Source: Sphingomonas_R arantia
GTDB lineage: Bacteria > Pseudomonadota > Alphaproteobacteria > Sphingomonadales > Sphingomonadaceae
Direction: 5' to 3'
Length of the DNA stretch: 64,000 nt
Assembly (NCBI RefSeq): GCF_042682045.1
Contig: NZ_JBHUGS010000001.1
Span: forward strand, 992,001-1,056,000
In this document: positions 46,149 to 55,728 of the stretch, in pieces
Numbering within the stretch: the stretch's first letter is position 1
Layout: every line of letters begins with the position of its first letter
Position numbers and translations under genes: made by a program
The notes under the pieces: generated by a model
What the model saw: the letters and a program-made list of their open reading frames with translations, nothing else
Databases searched by the model: none
Told to the model about the DNA's origin: nothing

Positions 46149-47417
46149 CTAGGCAGCCGGCTGGGCTTCCTTGCCCTTCTTGGCGAAGACGCGGACTGGT
46201 TCCTTGCGACCCTCCACCACGTCCTTGTCGACGCGGATCTCGTCGACGCCGTCCATGCTGGGCAGGTCGAACATGGTGTCGAGCAGGATGCCCTCGAGGA
46301 TTGAGCGGAGGCCGCGCGCGCCGGTCTTGCGTTCGATCGCCTTCTTGGCGATCGAGACCATCGCGTCGTCGGAGAAGCCGAGCCGGACATCCTCCATGTC
46401 GAACAGCTTCTGATACTGCTTCACCAGCGCGTTCTTCGGTTCGCCCAGGATCTTGATCAAGGCGGGCTCGTCCAGATCCTCCAGCGTCGCGATGACGGGC
46501 AGGCGGCCGACGAACTCGGGGATCAGGCCGAACTTCAGCAGATCCTCGGGCTCGCACTGCTTGAGCGTTTCGCCGACGCGGCGTTCCTCGGGCGTGGCGA
46601 CATAGGCGCCGAAGCCGATCGACTTGCCCTGCAGACGGTCGCCGATGATCCGCTCGAGACCCGAGAAGGCGCCGCCGCAGATGAACAGGATGTTCGTCGT
46701 GTCGACCTGCAGGAACTCCTGCTGCGGATGCTTGCGGCCACCCTGCGGCGGCACGGAGGCGGTGGTGCCCTCCATCAGCTTGAGCAGCGCCTGCTGGACG
46801 CCCTCGCCCGACACGTCGCGCGTGATCGAGGGGTTGTCCGCCTTGCGGCTGATCTTGTCGATCTCGTCGATGTAGACGATCCCGCGCTGCGCCCGCTCGA
46901 CATTATAGTCGGACGCCTGGAGCAGCTTCAGGATGATGTTCTCGACATCCTCGCCGACATAGCCGGCCTCGGTCAACGTCGTCGCGTCGGCCATGGTGAA
47001 CGGCACGTCGAGGATGCGGGCGAGCGTCTGGGCGAGCAAGGTCTTGCCGCAGCCGGTGGGGCCGACGAGCAGGATGTTCGACTTCGACAGTTCGACGTCG
47101 GCACCCTTGCCGCCGTGGTTCAGCCGCTTGTAATGGTTGTGGACCGCGACCGACAGGACCCGCTTCGCTCGCTTCTGACCGATGACATAGTCGTCGAGCA
47201 CGTTGCAGATTTCCTGCGGGCTGGGGACGCCGCCGTCCTTCTTGCTGACCAGTGCCGACTTCGTCTCCTCACGGATGATGTCGTTGCACAGTTCCACGCA
47301 CTCGTCGCAGATGAAGACGGTCGGCCCGGCGATGAGCTTGCGCACCTCATGCTGCGACTTTCCGCAGAAGGAGCAATAGAGGGTGCTTTTGGAGTCGCCG
47401 CCGCTCAGTTTCGTCAT
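46149..47417 (-). CDS. clpX: ATP-dependent Clp protease ATP-binding subunit ClpX
   Basis: A 422-residue AAA+ unfoldase. The zinc-binding domain has [11 protein letters not shown] and CDECVELC. Then come [16 protein letters not shown] (Walker A), the [10 protein letters not shown] pore-loop region, VYIDEIDKI (Walker B) and the IGF loop region for ClpP docking around GKSIGFGA. The ATG at 47417 is chosen because the ribbon follows directly; the longer frame has no family match. The order tig, GT2, clpP, clpX, lon is on one strand. Confidence 0.96.
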   Translation of the reverse strand: MTKLSGGDSKSTLYCSFCGKSQHEVRKLIAGPTVFICDECVELCNDIIREETKSALVSKKDGGVPSPQEICNVLDDYVIGQKRAKRVLSVAVHNHYKRLNHGGKGADVELSKSNILLVGPTGCGKTLLAQTLARILDVPFTMADATTLTEAGYVGEDVENIILKLLQASDYNVERAQRGIVYIDEIDKISRKADNPSITRDVSGEGVQQALLKLMEGTTASVPPQGGRKHPQQEFLQVDTTNILFICGGAFSGLERIIGDRLQGKSIGFGAYVATPEERRVGETLKQCEPEDLLKFGLIPEFVGRLPVIATLEDLDEPALIKILGEPKNALVKQYQKLFDMEDVRLGFSDDAMVSIAKKAIERKTGARGLRSILEGILLDTMFDLPSMDGVDEIRVDKDVVEGRKEPVRVFAKKGKEAQPAA

Positions 47418-47546
47418 GGTGGTCCGGTTCCTGTGTCGACCCCTGCCACGGGGGGTCTGCGATAAAAGCAATGTAGGCGGGCTCCAACCGGCCCGGCAAG
47501 CGCGATCTGGTTGGACCGCACTCACCGGACGCCGGCCGGCTTCGGA

Positions 47547-48194
47547 TCAGACCGTGGCGGGCGTGGTCCCGTCTTCCGGCATGGGCCGCTTGTCGAACAC
47601 CGCGTCAATGAGGCCGAACTTCAGCGCTTCGTCGGCCTCGAGGAACTTGTCGCGGTCCATCGCATGCTCGATCTCCTCGATCGGCTTGCCGGTGTACTTG
47701 GCGTACAGCGTGTTGAGCGCATGCCGCATACGCAGGATCTCGCGCGCTTGGATCTCGATGTCCGCGGCCATGCCCTGTGCGCCGCCGGACGGCTGATGGA
47801 TCATGATCCGGCTGTTGGTGAGCGCCGAACGCATGCCGGGTTCACCGGCCGCGAGCAGGAAGCTGCCCATCGACGCGGCCTGGCCGATGCAGACGGTGCC
47901 GACCCGCGGGCGGATATATTGCATGGTGTCGTGGATCGCGAGACCCGCCGTCACCACGCCGCCCGGCGAGTTGATGTACATGTAGATGTCCTTCTTCGGG
48001 TTTTCCGACTCGAGGAAGAGCAGCTGTGCGGTGATGAGCGAGGCCATATGGTCCTCGACACCGCCGGTGATGAAGATGATCCGCTCGCGCAGCAGGCGGG
48101 AATAGATGTCGAACGAGCGTTCGCCACGGTTGGACTGTTCGATGACGATCGGAACGAGGCCGCCGATGATGTCGGCGTGGTCGGGATATGCCAT
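47547..48194 (-). CDS. clpP: ATP-dependent Clp protease proteolytic subunit
   Basis: A 215-residue serine peptidase. It has [25 protein letters not shown], the catalytic Ser in [14 protein letters not shown], His in [10 protein letters not shown] and the Asp in the following helix region ([19 protein letters not shown]). It forms the tetradecameric chamber fed by ClpX and ClpA. Length is typical. Confidence 0.96.
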   Translation of the reverse strand: MAYPDHADIIGGLVPIVIEQSNRGERSFDIYSRLLRERIIFITGGVEDHMASLITAQLLFLESENPKKDIYMYINSPGGVVTAGLAIHDTMQYIRPRVGTVCIGQAASMGSFLLAAGEPGMRSALTNSRIMIHQPSGGAQGMAADIEIQAREILRMRHALNTLYAKYTGKPIEEIEHAMDRDKFLEADEALKFGLIDAVFDKRPMPEDGTTPATV

Positions 48195-48276
48195 GGGGGT
48201 GTTCGGTCCTTATGCCCTGCGCTGCCTGCAACATCGGCGTTTGGCGGGGAAGGTTCAAGAGGCGGGTGATGCCCGG

Positions 48277-49272
48277 TCAGTTGCCGATGCCGGGGACCGC
48301 GAGATAGGCGAGCCGCCGAACCTCACGCCGGCCGCGCACCACGGTGTCGAGGATAATGCCGCAGAAGAAAGTGAGCACCGCGACGATGCTGAGCCCGGTC
48401 GACAGGATCGCGGTGGGCACGCGCGGCACCAGCCCGGTCTGCATATAGGTGAGCACCAGCGGGATCGCGAGGAGCACGGCGAGTGCGGCGAGCAGCGCGC
48501 CGATGCCGCCGAAGAACAGCACGGGCCGTTCGATCCGGAACAGCGTCAGGATGGTGGTGAGGATGCGCCAGCCGTCGCGGTAGGTGGCGAGTTTCGACTC
48601 GGAGCCTTCGGGGCGCGCGCCGTAGGCGGTCATGACCTCCGCCACCGGCATGCGCAGTTCGAGCGCGTGGACGCTGATCTCGGTCTCGATCTCGAACCCG
48701 GCGCTGAGCACCGGGAAGCTTTTCACGAAGCGGCGGGAGAAGACGCGGTAGCCCGAAAGAATATCGCCGAAGCTGCGGCCGAACAGCCGGGCGAGCATGC
48801 CGGTGAGGACCGCGTTGCCGAGCCGGTGGCCGCGGCGATAGGCGGCCTCGACCTCCGACCGGCGCGCGCCGACGACCATGTCGAGCCGCTCCTCGATCAG
48901 CCGCTGGACGAGGAGGGGCGCGGCGGCGGCGTCGTAGGTCTCGTCGCCGTCGGCCATGACGTAGATGTCGGCCTCGACATCCGCGAACATGCGGCGGACG
49001 ACATGGCCCTTGCCCTGCATCCGTTCGACGCGGACTTCGGCACCGGCCGCGCGCGCGACGGCGGCGGTGCGATCGGTGCTGTTGTTGTCGTAGACGTAGA
49101 TCGCGGCGGACGGCAGCGCGGCGCGGAAGGCGACGACGGTCGCGGCGATCGCGGTTTCCTCGTTATAACAAGGCAGGATGATCGCGATGCGGGGCGCGGG
49201 GCGGCCGGCGTCCGCGGCGATGGCGGGCGGCGGCGCGGCGTCTGCGCGGAAAGGGTCGACGTCGGTCGCCAC
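48277..49272 (-). CDS. Family 2 glycosyltransferase, DPM/ArnC-like
   Basis: A 331-residue membrane-associated enzyme. After a 25-residue Asp/Ala-rich N-terminus come IAIILPCYNEETAIAATV, VYDNNSTDRTA and VMADGDETYD (the DxD motif), then SGYRVFSRRFVKSFP. Two C-terminal hydrophobic helices (about 255-310) anchor it. Such enzymes move sugars to polyprenyl phosphate. It starts with GTG at 49272 with a weak ribosome-binding site. It lies between tig and clpP, where most alphaproteobacteria have nothing. Confidence 0.85.
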   Translation of the reverse strand: MATDVDPFRADAAPPPAIAADAGRPAPRIAIILPCYNEETAIAATVVAFRAALPSAAIYVYDNNSTDRTAAVARAAGAEVRVERMQGKGHVVRRMFADVEADIYVMADGDETYDAAAAPLLVQRLIEERLDMVVGARRSEVEAAYRRGHRLGNAVLTGMLARLFGRSFGDILSGYRVFSRRFVKSFPVLSAGFEIETEISVHALELRMPVAEVMTAYGARPEGSESKLATYRDGWRILTTILTLFRIERPVLFFGGIGALLAALAVLLAIPLVLTYMQTGLVPRVPTAILSTGLSIVAVLTFFCGIILDTVVRGRREVRRLAYLAVPGIGN

Positions 49273-49331
49273 TCAGGGTCTTTCGATGGGTCCGGGCGGC
49301 CAGCGTAGCCACGCCACCTGCGGAGTCCAGA

Positions 49332-49356
49332 CCGGGCGCGGCGATACCGCGCCCGG
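49332..49356 (-). terminator. Hairpin after tig
   Basis: A perfect ten-base-pair stem CCGGGCGCGG/CCGCGCCCGG with a five-base loop begins six bases after the tig stop. No T run is seen. Confidence 0.5.
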
Positions 49357-49362
49357 GGAGGA

Positions 49363-50934
49363 TCAGCCTTCGGTCGGCTCGGCTTTTTCGGCCGCTTCGG
49401 CCTTGGGCTTCTTGGTGCGCGGCTTCTTCGCCGGTGCCTTGGCTTCGGTCTTTTCGGTGGCCTCGGCGGCGGCTTCGGTCACCGGCGCTTCGTCGGCGTG
49501 GTCATGATCGACATGATCGTGCGCGGCGTGATCATGACCGGCGTGGTCGTGATCATGGTCGTGGTCGCAATCCGGGCCGTGGACATGGTCCTTGCCGAGA
49601 TTGTCGGCGTCGGCCTCGATCTCGGACTCGAGCTCGGCACGTCCGACGGTGCGGTCGGTGATCTCGGCGCGTTCGAACAGGAAGTCGACGACCTTGTCCT
49701 CGTACAGCGGCGCGCGAAGCTGGGCAGCGGCCATCGGGTCCTGCTGGACATACTGGATGAAGCGCTTCTGGTCTTCGCCGCGATACTGCTGCGCGGCCTG
49801 CGCAACCAGGCGGTTCATTTCCTGCTGGCTGACCTCGACGCCGTTGCGCTGGCCGATTTCGGACAGGAGCAGGCCAAGGCGGACGCGGCGGACGGCGATC
49901 GCGCGGTAATCGTCGCGGTCGGTCTCCAGCTCGGCGCGGGCGGCCTCCGGGTCTTCCTCGTGGCTGGCTTCATGGTCGAGCTGACGCCAGATCTGCTCGA
50001 ACTCGGCCTCGACCATCGACGGCGGAACGTCGAAGCTGTGCGAGTCGGCGAGCTGGTCGAGCAGCTTGCGCTTCATGTGCGTGCGGGTGAGGCCGTTCAA
50101 TTCCTGCTCGACCTGACCCTTCAGGAGGCCGCGGAGCTGTTCCATGCTCTCCAGGCCGAGCGACTTGGCGAAATCCTCGTCCGCGGCCGCTTCCTTGGGG
50201 ACCTGGATCTTCGTGACGGTGACGTCGAAGGTCGCGGGCTTACCCTTGAGGTAGGCGACGTTGTAGTCGTCCGGGAAGGTGACGTTCAGCGTGCGGCTCT
50301 CGCCCGTCTTGACGCCTTCGAGACCGGATTCGAAGCCGGGGATGAGCCGGCCGGAGCCGAGTTCGACCGACATGTCGGAGCCGGTGCCGCCGTCGAACGG
50401 CTCGCCGTCGACCTTGCCGACGAAGTCCATGACGACCAGATCGCCCTCGACCGCGGGATGGCCTTCCATCGCGTCGTCGAAGCTCTTCTGCTGGCCGGCC
50501 AGGCGGCGGACCTGCGCGTCGATCTCGTCGTCGGTCGGCTCGACCGTCAGGCGCTCGAGCTTCAGGCCGTCGATCTGCGGCTCCGGCACGTCGGGCAGGA
50601 TTTCCAGCGTGACGTTCAGCGCGGCGTCCTTGCCGGGCTCATACCCGTCGACCAGTTCGACCGCGGGCTGCATCGCGGGCCGCAAGCGCTGTTCGGTCAT
50701 GAGCGACTGGACACCGTCGCGCACGGCGGCGTCGAGCGCCTGCTGTTCGAGCGCCGGGCCGTGCATCTTGCGGACCAGGTTGGCGGGCACCTTGCCGGGG
50801 CGGAAGCCGGGCATGCGGATGGTGGGGGCGGCCTGCTTGATCTCCGCATCGACCCGCTTGGCGATGTCGGCGGCGGGGATGGTGAGCGTGTAGGCGCGCT
50901 TCAGGCCCTCGTTCAGCGTCTCGACAGTCTGCAT
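49363..50934 (-). CDS. tig: Trigger factor with a histidine-rich C-terminal extension
   Basis: A 523-residue ribosome-associated chaperone. The ribosome-binding loop GFRPGKVP is near 44, the FKBP-type PPIase domain (about 150-240) contains VVMDFVGKVDGEPFDGG, and the C-terminal chaperone arms follow. Family members are about 430-450 residues; here about 75 extra residues contain a His/Asp-rich stretch (HVHGPDCDHDHDHDHAGHDH and onward) followed by a Lys/Ala/Glu tail. The stretch probably binds divalent metals such as Ni or Zn. The ATG at 50934 gives the normal N-terminus MQTVETLNEGLKRAY. Confidence 0.94.
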   Translation of the reverse strand: MQTVETLNEGLKRAYTLTIPAADIAKRVDAEIKQAAPTIRMPGFRPGKVPANLVRKMHGPALEQQALDAAVRDGVQSLMTEQRLRPAMQPAVELVDGYEPGKDAALNVTLEILPDVPEPQIDGLKLERLTVEPTDDEIDAQVRRLAGQQKSFDDAMEGHPAVEGDLVVMDFVGKVDGEPFDGGTGSDMSVELGSGRLIPGFESGLEGVKTGESRTLNVTFPDDYNVAYLKGKPATFDVTVTKIQVPKEAAADEDFAKSLGLESMEQLRGLLKGQVEQELNGLTRTHMKRKLLDQLADSHSFDVPPSMVEAEFEQIWRQLDHEASHEEDPEAARAELETDRDDYRAIAVRRVRLGLLLSEIGQRNGVEVSQQEMNRLVAQAAQQYRGEDQKRFIQYVQQDPMAAAQLRAPLYEDKVVDFLFERAEITDRTVGRAELESEIEADADNLGKDHVHGPDCDHDHDHDHAGHDHAAHDHVDHDHADEAPVTEAAAEATEKTEAKAPAKKPRTKKPKAEAAEKAEPTEG

Positions 50935-50997
50935 CGCTCTTCTCGTTCTTTCTCGGAATGTCGTCCGGGGAGGCACTCCACCCGTGCGGGGCGGAGA

Positions 50998-51082
50998 TGG
51001 TGCGGGCGAAGGGACTCGAACCCCCACATCTTGCGATACTTGGACCTAAACCAAGCGCGTCTACCAATTCCGCCACGCCCGC
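50998..51082 (-). tRNA. tRNA-Leu(TAG)
   Basis: On the minus strand the acceptor GCGGGCG pairs with CGCCCGC, then A and CCA. The anticodon stem CTTGG/CCAAG encloses TTTAGGT (anticodon TAG), a long variable arm TATCGCAAGATGT marks class II, and the T arm is GGGGGTTCGAGTCCC. Length is 85 bases. It lies 63 bases upstream of tig. Confidence 0.95.
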
Positions 51083-51202
51083 ATGAGGCCCGGTCGGCGG
51101 GGCATATAACAGGGAAGGCCTGCCAAGCAAGCACGCAGACACGCGTGGACCCGCGTCGCGGGTAGCGCGTTCAATGCGCACAAACCGTGACAGGAGCGCA
51201 TC

Positions 51203-51406
51203 ATGGCGAGCTTTCCCGACCAGAACCCCGACAGCCCACCGGCCGGCCCGGACGACACGCCCAACCCGTTCGACGAGAACCAGACGCCGGCGCGGGAGGA
51301 TCACAAGGACGACGGCCGTTCGCCGATGGAGGACCCAGGCAGCGACGGCGGGACCGGCGGTACGGGCGGAACGGACGGCCCGCAGGACCATGACGTTACG
51401 TCGTGA
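51203..51406 (+). CDS. Small acidic disordered protein
   Basis: A 67-residue protein rich in Asp, Pro and Gly (MASFPDQNPDSPPAGPDDTP, ending GGTGGTDGPQDHDVTS). It has no hydrophobic core and is probably disordered. AGGAG lies before the ATG. Its stop overlaps the GTG start of the epimerase gene (GTGA), which supports real translation. Function unknown. Confidence 0.55.
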   Translation: MASFPDQNPDSPPAGPDDTPNPFDENQTPAREDHKDDGRSPMEDPGSDGGTGGTGGTDGPQDHDVTS

Positions 51407-52296
51407 GCGGTGAGAAGACCGGGGATGTCGTGATCGCTTCGGACGGGCTGACCGTGACGGTCAGTCCGGACGGGGCGGAGTTGCGGCGGATCGTCGACGA
51501 CGAAGGTCGCGACCTGTTGTGGGACGGCGATCCGAAGTTCTGGACGGGGCGTGCGCCGTTGCTGTTCCCGATCGTGGGGGCTGTGGCCGGCGGGCACTAC
51601 CGTGTCGATGGCGCGGAGTATGCGCTCGAGAAGCATGGGTTTGCACGCAGGAGTCGGTTCGAGGTTGTCGAGACGGGTGCTGATTTCGTGCTGTTCCGGC
51701 TGACGGACAGTGACGCGACGCGGGCGGTGTATCCGTTCGCCTTCTCGCTCGAGATGCGGTTCGAGGTTGCTGGGCATCGGTTGGCGATGACCGCGACCTT
51801 GACCAATCCGGGCGAAGTTTCGTTGCCGGCGTCGTTCGGGTTCCACCCGGCGTTGCGCTGGCCGCTGCCTTACGGGGCGGAGCGGGGCGAGCATGTGGTG
51901 CGGTTCGATGCGCTTGAGCCGGAAGCGGTGCGGACGGTGACGCCGGACGGGCTGATCGCGGCGGAGCGGTTCACGTCGCCCGTTGAGGGCCACATGCTGA
52001 CGCTGCGCGACGAGCTGTTCGCGGTGGATGCGGTGATCTTCGAGGACGTGCGGAGCCGCGGGCTCTGGTATGGCGGGGCCGGCGGCAAGGGTGTGCGGGT
52101 GGATTTTCCTGGCATGCCGGACCTGGGGATCTGGACGAAGCCGGGGGCGGGGTATCTGTGCATCGAGCCCTGGCAGGGGATGGCCGATCCCGACGGGTAT
52201 GCTGGCGACTTCCGGGCCAAGCCTGGGGTGGTCGAGGTGGCTTCGGGTGCGACGCGGGTGTTTGCGATGCAGATGGAGTTTGGGGTTAGTGCCTAA
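51403..52296 (+). CDS. Aldose 1-epimerase family protein
   Basis: A 297-residue galactose-mutarotase-like protein. It has GAELRRIVDDEGRDLLWDGD, LFPIVGAVAGGHYRVDG, the HGFARRSRF histidine, FGFHPALRWPL with the catalytic His, and IEPWQGMADPDGY with the likely base Glu. It belongs to the YeaD-like/LacX-like branch acting on hexoses or hexose 6-phosphates. It begins with GTG, coupled to the small acidic gene. Confidence 0.88.
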   Translation: MSGEKTGDVVIASDGLTVTVSPDGAELRRIVDDEGRDLLWDGDPKFWTGRAPLLFPIVGAVAGGHYRVDGAEYALEKHGFARRSRFEVVETGADFVLFRLTDSDATRAVYPFAFSLEMRFEVAGHRLAMTATLTNPGEVSLPASFGFHPALRWPLPYGAERGEHVVRFDALEPEAVRTVTPDGLIAAERFTSPVEGHMLTLRDELFAVDAVIFEDVRSRGLWYGGAGGKGVRVDFPGMPDLGIWTKPGAGYLCIEPWQGMADPDGYAGDFRAKPGVVEVASGATRVFAMQMEFGVSA

Positions 52297-52326
52297 GCTT
52301 ATCTTCTAGCGTGGTCTGACGGGAGT

Positions 52327-52382
52327 TGTTGGCTTCTCGACTTCGCTCGAAGGGCCCCCTCGACTTCGCTCGGGATGGGCGG
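52327..52382. repeat. Dispersed repeat family R6, copy 2
   Basis: Close copy of 4045-4102: GTTGGCTTCTCGACTTCGCT at the left and CTCGGGATGGGCGG at the right. An R2 hairpin follows. Confidence 0.65.
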
Positions 52383-52399
52383 AGCTACTTTCCTAAGTC

Positions 52400-52461
52400 C
52401 GTTTGGTTCGAGCCTGTTGAGAACTCTGCGCAGGGTTCTCGACAGGCTCGAACCGAACGGG
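52400..52461. repeat. Dispersed hairpin family R2, copy with both arms
   Basis: GTTTGGTTCGAGCCTGTTGA pairs with TCGACAGGCTCGAACCGAAC across a short loop, as in 3961-4015. It lies between convergent genes. Confidence 0.8.
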
Positions 52462-52478
52462 GTGGGGGGCGAGAAAGA

Positions 52479-52988
52479 TTATAGGGGAGGCGCCGGAGCC
52501 GTGCCCGGGGCGGCGCGGGATTGGCGCTTCAGCTTCACCACCGCGCCGTCGAGCGCTTGCAAGAAAGCCGAGCGGTCGCGGGCCGAGAACGGGGCGGGGC
52601 CGCCGGTGACGCTGCCCATGGCGCGGAGGTCGGCCATGAGGGCGCGCATGGCGACGGCGCCGCCGATGCGGGCGCGGTCGAAGGGGCGGCCGTCGGGCCC
52701 CATCACGACGGCGCCGGATTTGACGCAGCGTTCGGCCAGCAGGATGTCGGAGGTGATGACGATGCTGGTCGCCTGGGCCCGTTCGGCGATCCAGTCGTCG
52801 GCCGCGTCGAACCCGTCGCCGACGATGATGCGCGCGAAGTCGGGGTCGGGCGGCACGCGGATCATCTGGTTGGCGACAACGCGGACCGCGACCGCGTGGC
52901 GGCGCGCGACGCGGTAGATTTCATCCTTCACCGGGCAGGCGTCGGCATCGACCAGGATGCAGGGCCGGGGCAGCGCGTCGTCGGTCAT
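52479..52988 (-). CDS. DUF188 / YaiI-YqxD family protein
   Basis: A 169-residue protein with the family motif [13 protein letters not shown] at about 12-24, [10 protein letters not shown], and [21 protein letters not shown], which suggests a PIN-like nuclease fold with acidic residues. Function not established. Its ATG overlaps the cysA stop (ATGA), so it is the last gene of the sulfate transport operon, although no sulfur link is known. Confidence 0.88.
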   Translation of the reverse strand: MTDDALPRPCILVDADACPVKDEIYRVARRHAVAVRVVANQMIRVPPDPDFARIIVGDGFDAADDWIAERAQATSIVITSDILLAERCVKSGAVVMGPDGRPFDRARIGGAVAMRALMADLRAMGSVTGGPAPFSARDRSAFLQALDGAVVKLKRQSRAAPGTAPAPPL

Positions 52989-54001
52989 GCCGGGAAGATG
53001 CGGAACCGGGTGGGGCGGAGGTGGACCGTCGCGCCGACGGCGGGGGCGGTGGCGAGGTCGGCCTCGAACGGTTTGTCGATGCCGGCGACCTGCGCCTCGA
53101 TCCGGGTCAGGCCGTTTTTCGGGCGGGCGAGCAGGATCTTCGCGGGGATGCCGGTGTCGTCCGCCACGACGTCATGCGGGCGGAACCAGGCGTTGGCGGG
53201 GCCGTCCGGGGCCTCGGCAGCGCCGAGATCGACGTCGTGATGCCAGGCGCGGCCGGCGCGGACGGTGACGGGCAGGCAGTTCGATTCGCCGACGAAGCCG
53301 AACACGAAGGCGGAGGCCGGGCCATCGTAGATGTCGGCCGGGGGTGCGACCTGTTCAATCACGCCGTGATCCATCACGACGACGCGGTCGGCGAGTTCGA
53401 GCGCCTCCTCCTGATCGTGTGTGACGAAGATGGAGGTGAGGCCGAGCCGGTCGTGGAGGCCACGCAGCCAGCGGCGGAGGTCCTTGCGGACCTTTGCGTC
53501 GAGCGCGCCGAATGGTTCGTCGAGCAGCAGGAAGCGCGGTTCGACCGCGAGCGCGCGGGCGAGCGCGACACGCTGGCGTTGGCCGCCCGACAGTTGGGCC
53601 GGGTAGCGGCCGCCGAGGCCGGGGAGCTGGACGAGATCGAGCAGTTCGTCGACGCGGCGGGCGATCTCTGCTTTCGCGGGGCGGTCGCGGCGCGGGCGGA
53701 CGGTGAGGCCGAACGCGATGTTGTCCGCGATGGTCATGTGGCGGAACAGCGCATATTGCTGGAACACGAAGCCGACGCCGCGTTCGGACACGGGGCGGCC
53801 GGTGACGTCCTCGTTATCGAACGCGACGGTGCCTGTGTCGGGAAATTCCAGCCCGGCGATGATCCGCAGCAGCGTGGTCTTGCCCGAGCCGGAAGGGCCG
53901 AGCAGTGCCAGGAACTCGCCCGGTTGCGCGTCGAGATCGATGCCGTGCAGTGCGGCGAAACTGCCGAAGGTCTTGGCGACCCCGGTCACGGTGATGCCCA
54001 T
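52985..54001 (-). CDS. cysA: Sulfate/thiosulfate ABC transporter ATP-binding protein
   Basis: A 338-residue ATPase with [11 protein letters not shown] (Walker A), the [12 protein letters not shown]-loop, [15 protein letters not shown] signature, [11 protein letters not shown] (Walker B) and a THDQEEA His loop. A C-terminal TOBE-like domain follows, with FVGESNCLP and RPHDV as in CysA. Start chosen at the ATG sharing its A with the cysW stop (TGATG). Confidence 0.94.
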   Translation of the reverse strand: MGITVTGVAKTFGSFAALHGIDLDAQPGEFLALLGPSGSGKTTLLRIIAGLEFPDTGTVAFDNEDVTGRPVSERGVGFVFQQYALFRHMTIADNIAFGLTVRPRRDRPAKAEIARRVDELLDLVQLPGLGGRYPAQLSGGQRQRVALARALAVEPRFLLLDEPFGALDAKVRKDLRRWLRGLHDRLGLTSIFVTHDQEEALELADRVVVMDHGVIEQVAPPADIYDGPASAFVFGFVGESNCLPVTVRAGRAWHHDVDLGAAEAPDGPANAWFRPHDVVADDTGIPAKILLARPKNGLTRIEAQVAGIDKPFEADLATAPAVGATVHLRPTRFRIFPA

Positions 54002-54810
54002 CAGTGTCCGATCCCCTGGATCTGATCGCCGTAGCGCCATTCGAGCAGCGTCTTCACCACCAGGGTGACGAGCGCCAGCACCGCGAGCAGCGAGGCGACC
54101 GCGAAGGCGCCGACGAAATTATATTCGGTGTACAGGATTTCGACGTGGAGCGGCATCGTGTTGGTCAGCCCGCGGATATGGCCCGACACGACCGACACCG
54201 CGCCGAATTCGCCCATCGCCCGCGCGTTGCAGAGCAGCACGCCGTAGAGCAGCCCCCAGCGGATGTTGGGCAGCGTGACGTGCCAGAAGGTCTGCCACCC
54301 CGTCGCGCCGAGCGAGATGGCCGCTTCCTCGTCGTCGCGGCCCTGTTCCGCCATCAGCGGGATCAGTTCGCGCGCGACGAACGGGAAGGTGACGAAGATC
54401 GTCGCAAGCACGATGCCGGGGACGGCGAAGATGATTTCCACCCCGTTCGCCTGAAGCCAGGGGCCGAACCAGCCGTTGATGCCGAACAGCAGCACGTAGA
54501 TGAGCCCCGCGACGACCGGCGAGACGGAGAACGGCAGGTCGATCAGCGTGATGAGCAGGCCCTTGCCGCGAAATTCGAACTTGGTGATGCACCAAGCCGC
54601 GACGATGCCGAACACGATGTTGGCCGGCACGCTGATCGCCGCGACGAGGAGCGTCAGGCGCATCGCGGCCATCGCGTCGGGCTCGGCGAGTTGGGCGAGG
54701 TAGGTGGGGATGCCGTCGCGGAACGCCTCCACGAAGACGGCGACGAACGGCATCAGCACGAACAGTCCGAGGAAGGCGAGTGCGGCGGCGATGAGGGCGG
54801 CGCGGGTCAT
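54001..54810 (-). CDS. cysW: Sulfate ABC transporter permease CysW
   Basis: A 269-residue inner-membrane permease with six hydrophobic segments. The EAA loop [23 protein letters not shown] couples it to CysA, and [15 protein letters not shown] is typical of CysW. TGATG overlaps lie at both ends. It forms the channel with CysT. Confidence 0.93.
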   Translation of the reverse strand: MTRAALIAAALAFLGLFVLMPFVAVFVEAFRDGIPTYLAQLAEPDAMAAMRLTLLVAAISVPANIVFGIVAAWCITKFEFRGKGLLITLIDLPFSVSPVVAGLIYVLLFGINGWFGPWLQANGVEIIFAVPGIVLATIFVTFPFVARELIPLMAEQGRDDEEAAISLGATGWQTFWHVTLPNIRWGLLYGVLLCNARAMGEFGAVSVVSGHIRGLTNTMPLHVEILYTEYNFVGAFAVASLLAVLALVTLVVKTLLEWRYGDQIQGIGH

Positions 54811-55637
54811 CAGCGCTCCATGCGGCGACGGCGCCACACCTGCGTCAGGTTGACCGCCAGCAGCATCGCGAAGGCGAGCAGCAGCATGACGGTCGCGATC
54901 GCGGTGGCGCCGGCATAGTCATATTGTTCGAGCTGGGTGACGATCAGCAGCGGGGCGATCTCGGTCTTGTACGGCAGGTTGCCGGCGATGAAGATGACCG
55001 AGCCATATTCGCCGACGCCGCGCGCGAAGGCGAGCGCGAAGCCGGTGAGAAGCGCGGGGCCGATCGCGGGGAGGATGACGCGGCGGAAGATGGTGAAGCG
55101 GCCGGCGCCGAGCGAGGCGGCGGCCTCCTCCAGATCGCGGCCGACATCCTCCAGCACCGGTTCGACCGAGCGCACGACGAAGGGGAGGCCGACGAAGACG
55201 AGCGCGATCGTGACACCGAGCGAGGTGTAGGCAACCTTGATGCCAAGCGGGGCGAGATACTGGCCGATCCAGCCGTCCGCCGCCCAGAGCGCGGTGAGCG
55301 CGATGCCGGCGACCGCGGTGGGGAGCGCGAAGGGCAGGTCGACGATGGCCGACACGAACCGCCGGCCGATGAAGCGGTAGCGGACCAGCACCCAGGCGAC
55401 GAGCATGCCGAACACCGCGTTGACCGCAGCGGCGGCGAGCGCCGTGCCGAAGCTCAGCCGGTAGGCGGCGACCGCTCGTTCGGAAAAGGCGACGCGCGCG
55501 AAGTCGGCAGGGCCCATGCCGGCGGATTTGAGGAAGACGGTCGACAGCGGGATCAGCACGACAATCGACAGATAGGCGAGCGTCAGGCCGAGGGTCAGGC
55601 CGAAACCGGGCAGGACCGAGCGTTTGGCGCGGCTCAT
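54810..55637 (-). CDS. cysT: Sulfate ABC transporter permease CysT
   Basis: A 275-residue permease with six hydrophobic segments. The EAA loop EEAAASLGAGRFTIFRRVILP is present, and DLPFALPTAVAGIALTALW and GEYGSVIFIAGNLPYKTEI are CysT-specific. It is the first permease gene of the operon, separated from the binding-protein gene by an R2 repeat. Confidence 0.93.
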   Translation of the reverse strand: MSRAKRSVLPGFGLTLGLTLAYLSIVVLIPLSTVFLKSAGMGPADFARVAFSERAVAAYRLSFGTALAAAAVNAVFGMLVAWVLVRYRFIGRRFVSAIVDLPFALPTAVAGIALTALWAADGWIGQYLAPLGIKVAYTSLGVTIALVFVGLPFVVRSVEPVLEDVGRDLEEAAASLGAGRFTIFRRVILPAIGPALLTGFALAFARGVGEYGSVIFIAGNLPYKTEIAPLLIVTQLEQYDYAGATAIATVMLLLAFAMLLAVNLTQVWRRRRMER

Positions 55638-55663
55638 GGGGTGTCAGCCCGGCGCGTGCGACC

Positions 55664-55713
55664 GGTTCTCGACGGGCGTGCAGACCCGTATGGTTCGAGC
55701 CTGTCGAGAACCT
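55664..55713. repeat. Dispersed hairpin family R2, short-loop copy
   Basis: GGTTCTCGACGGGCGTG at the left pairs loosely with GGTTCGAGCCTGTCGAGAACC at the right. It lies between the sulfate-binding protein gene and cysT and could weaken readthrough. Confidence 0.6.
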
Positions 55714-55728
55714 TCTGCATTCGAGCGT

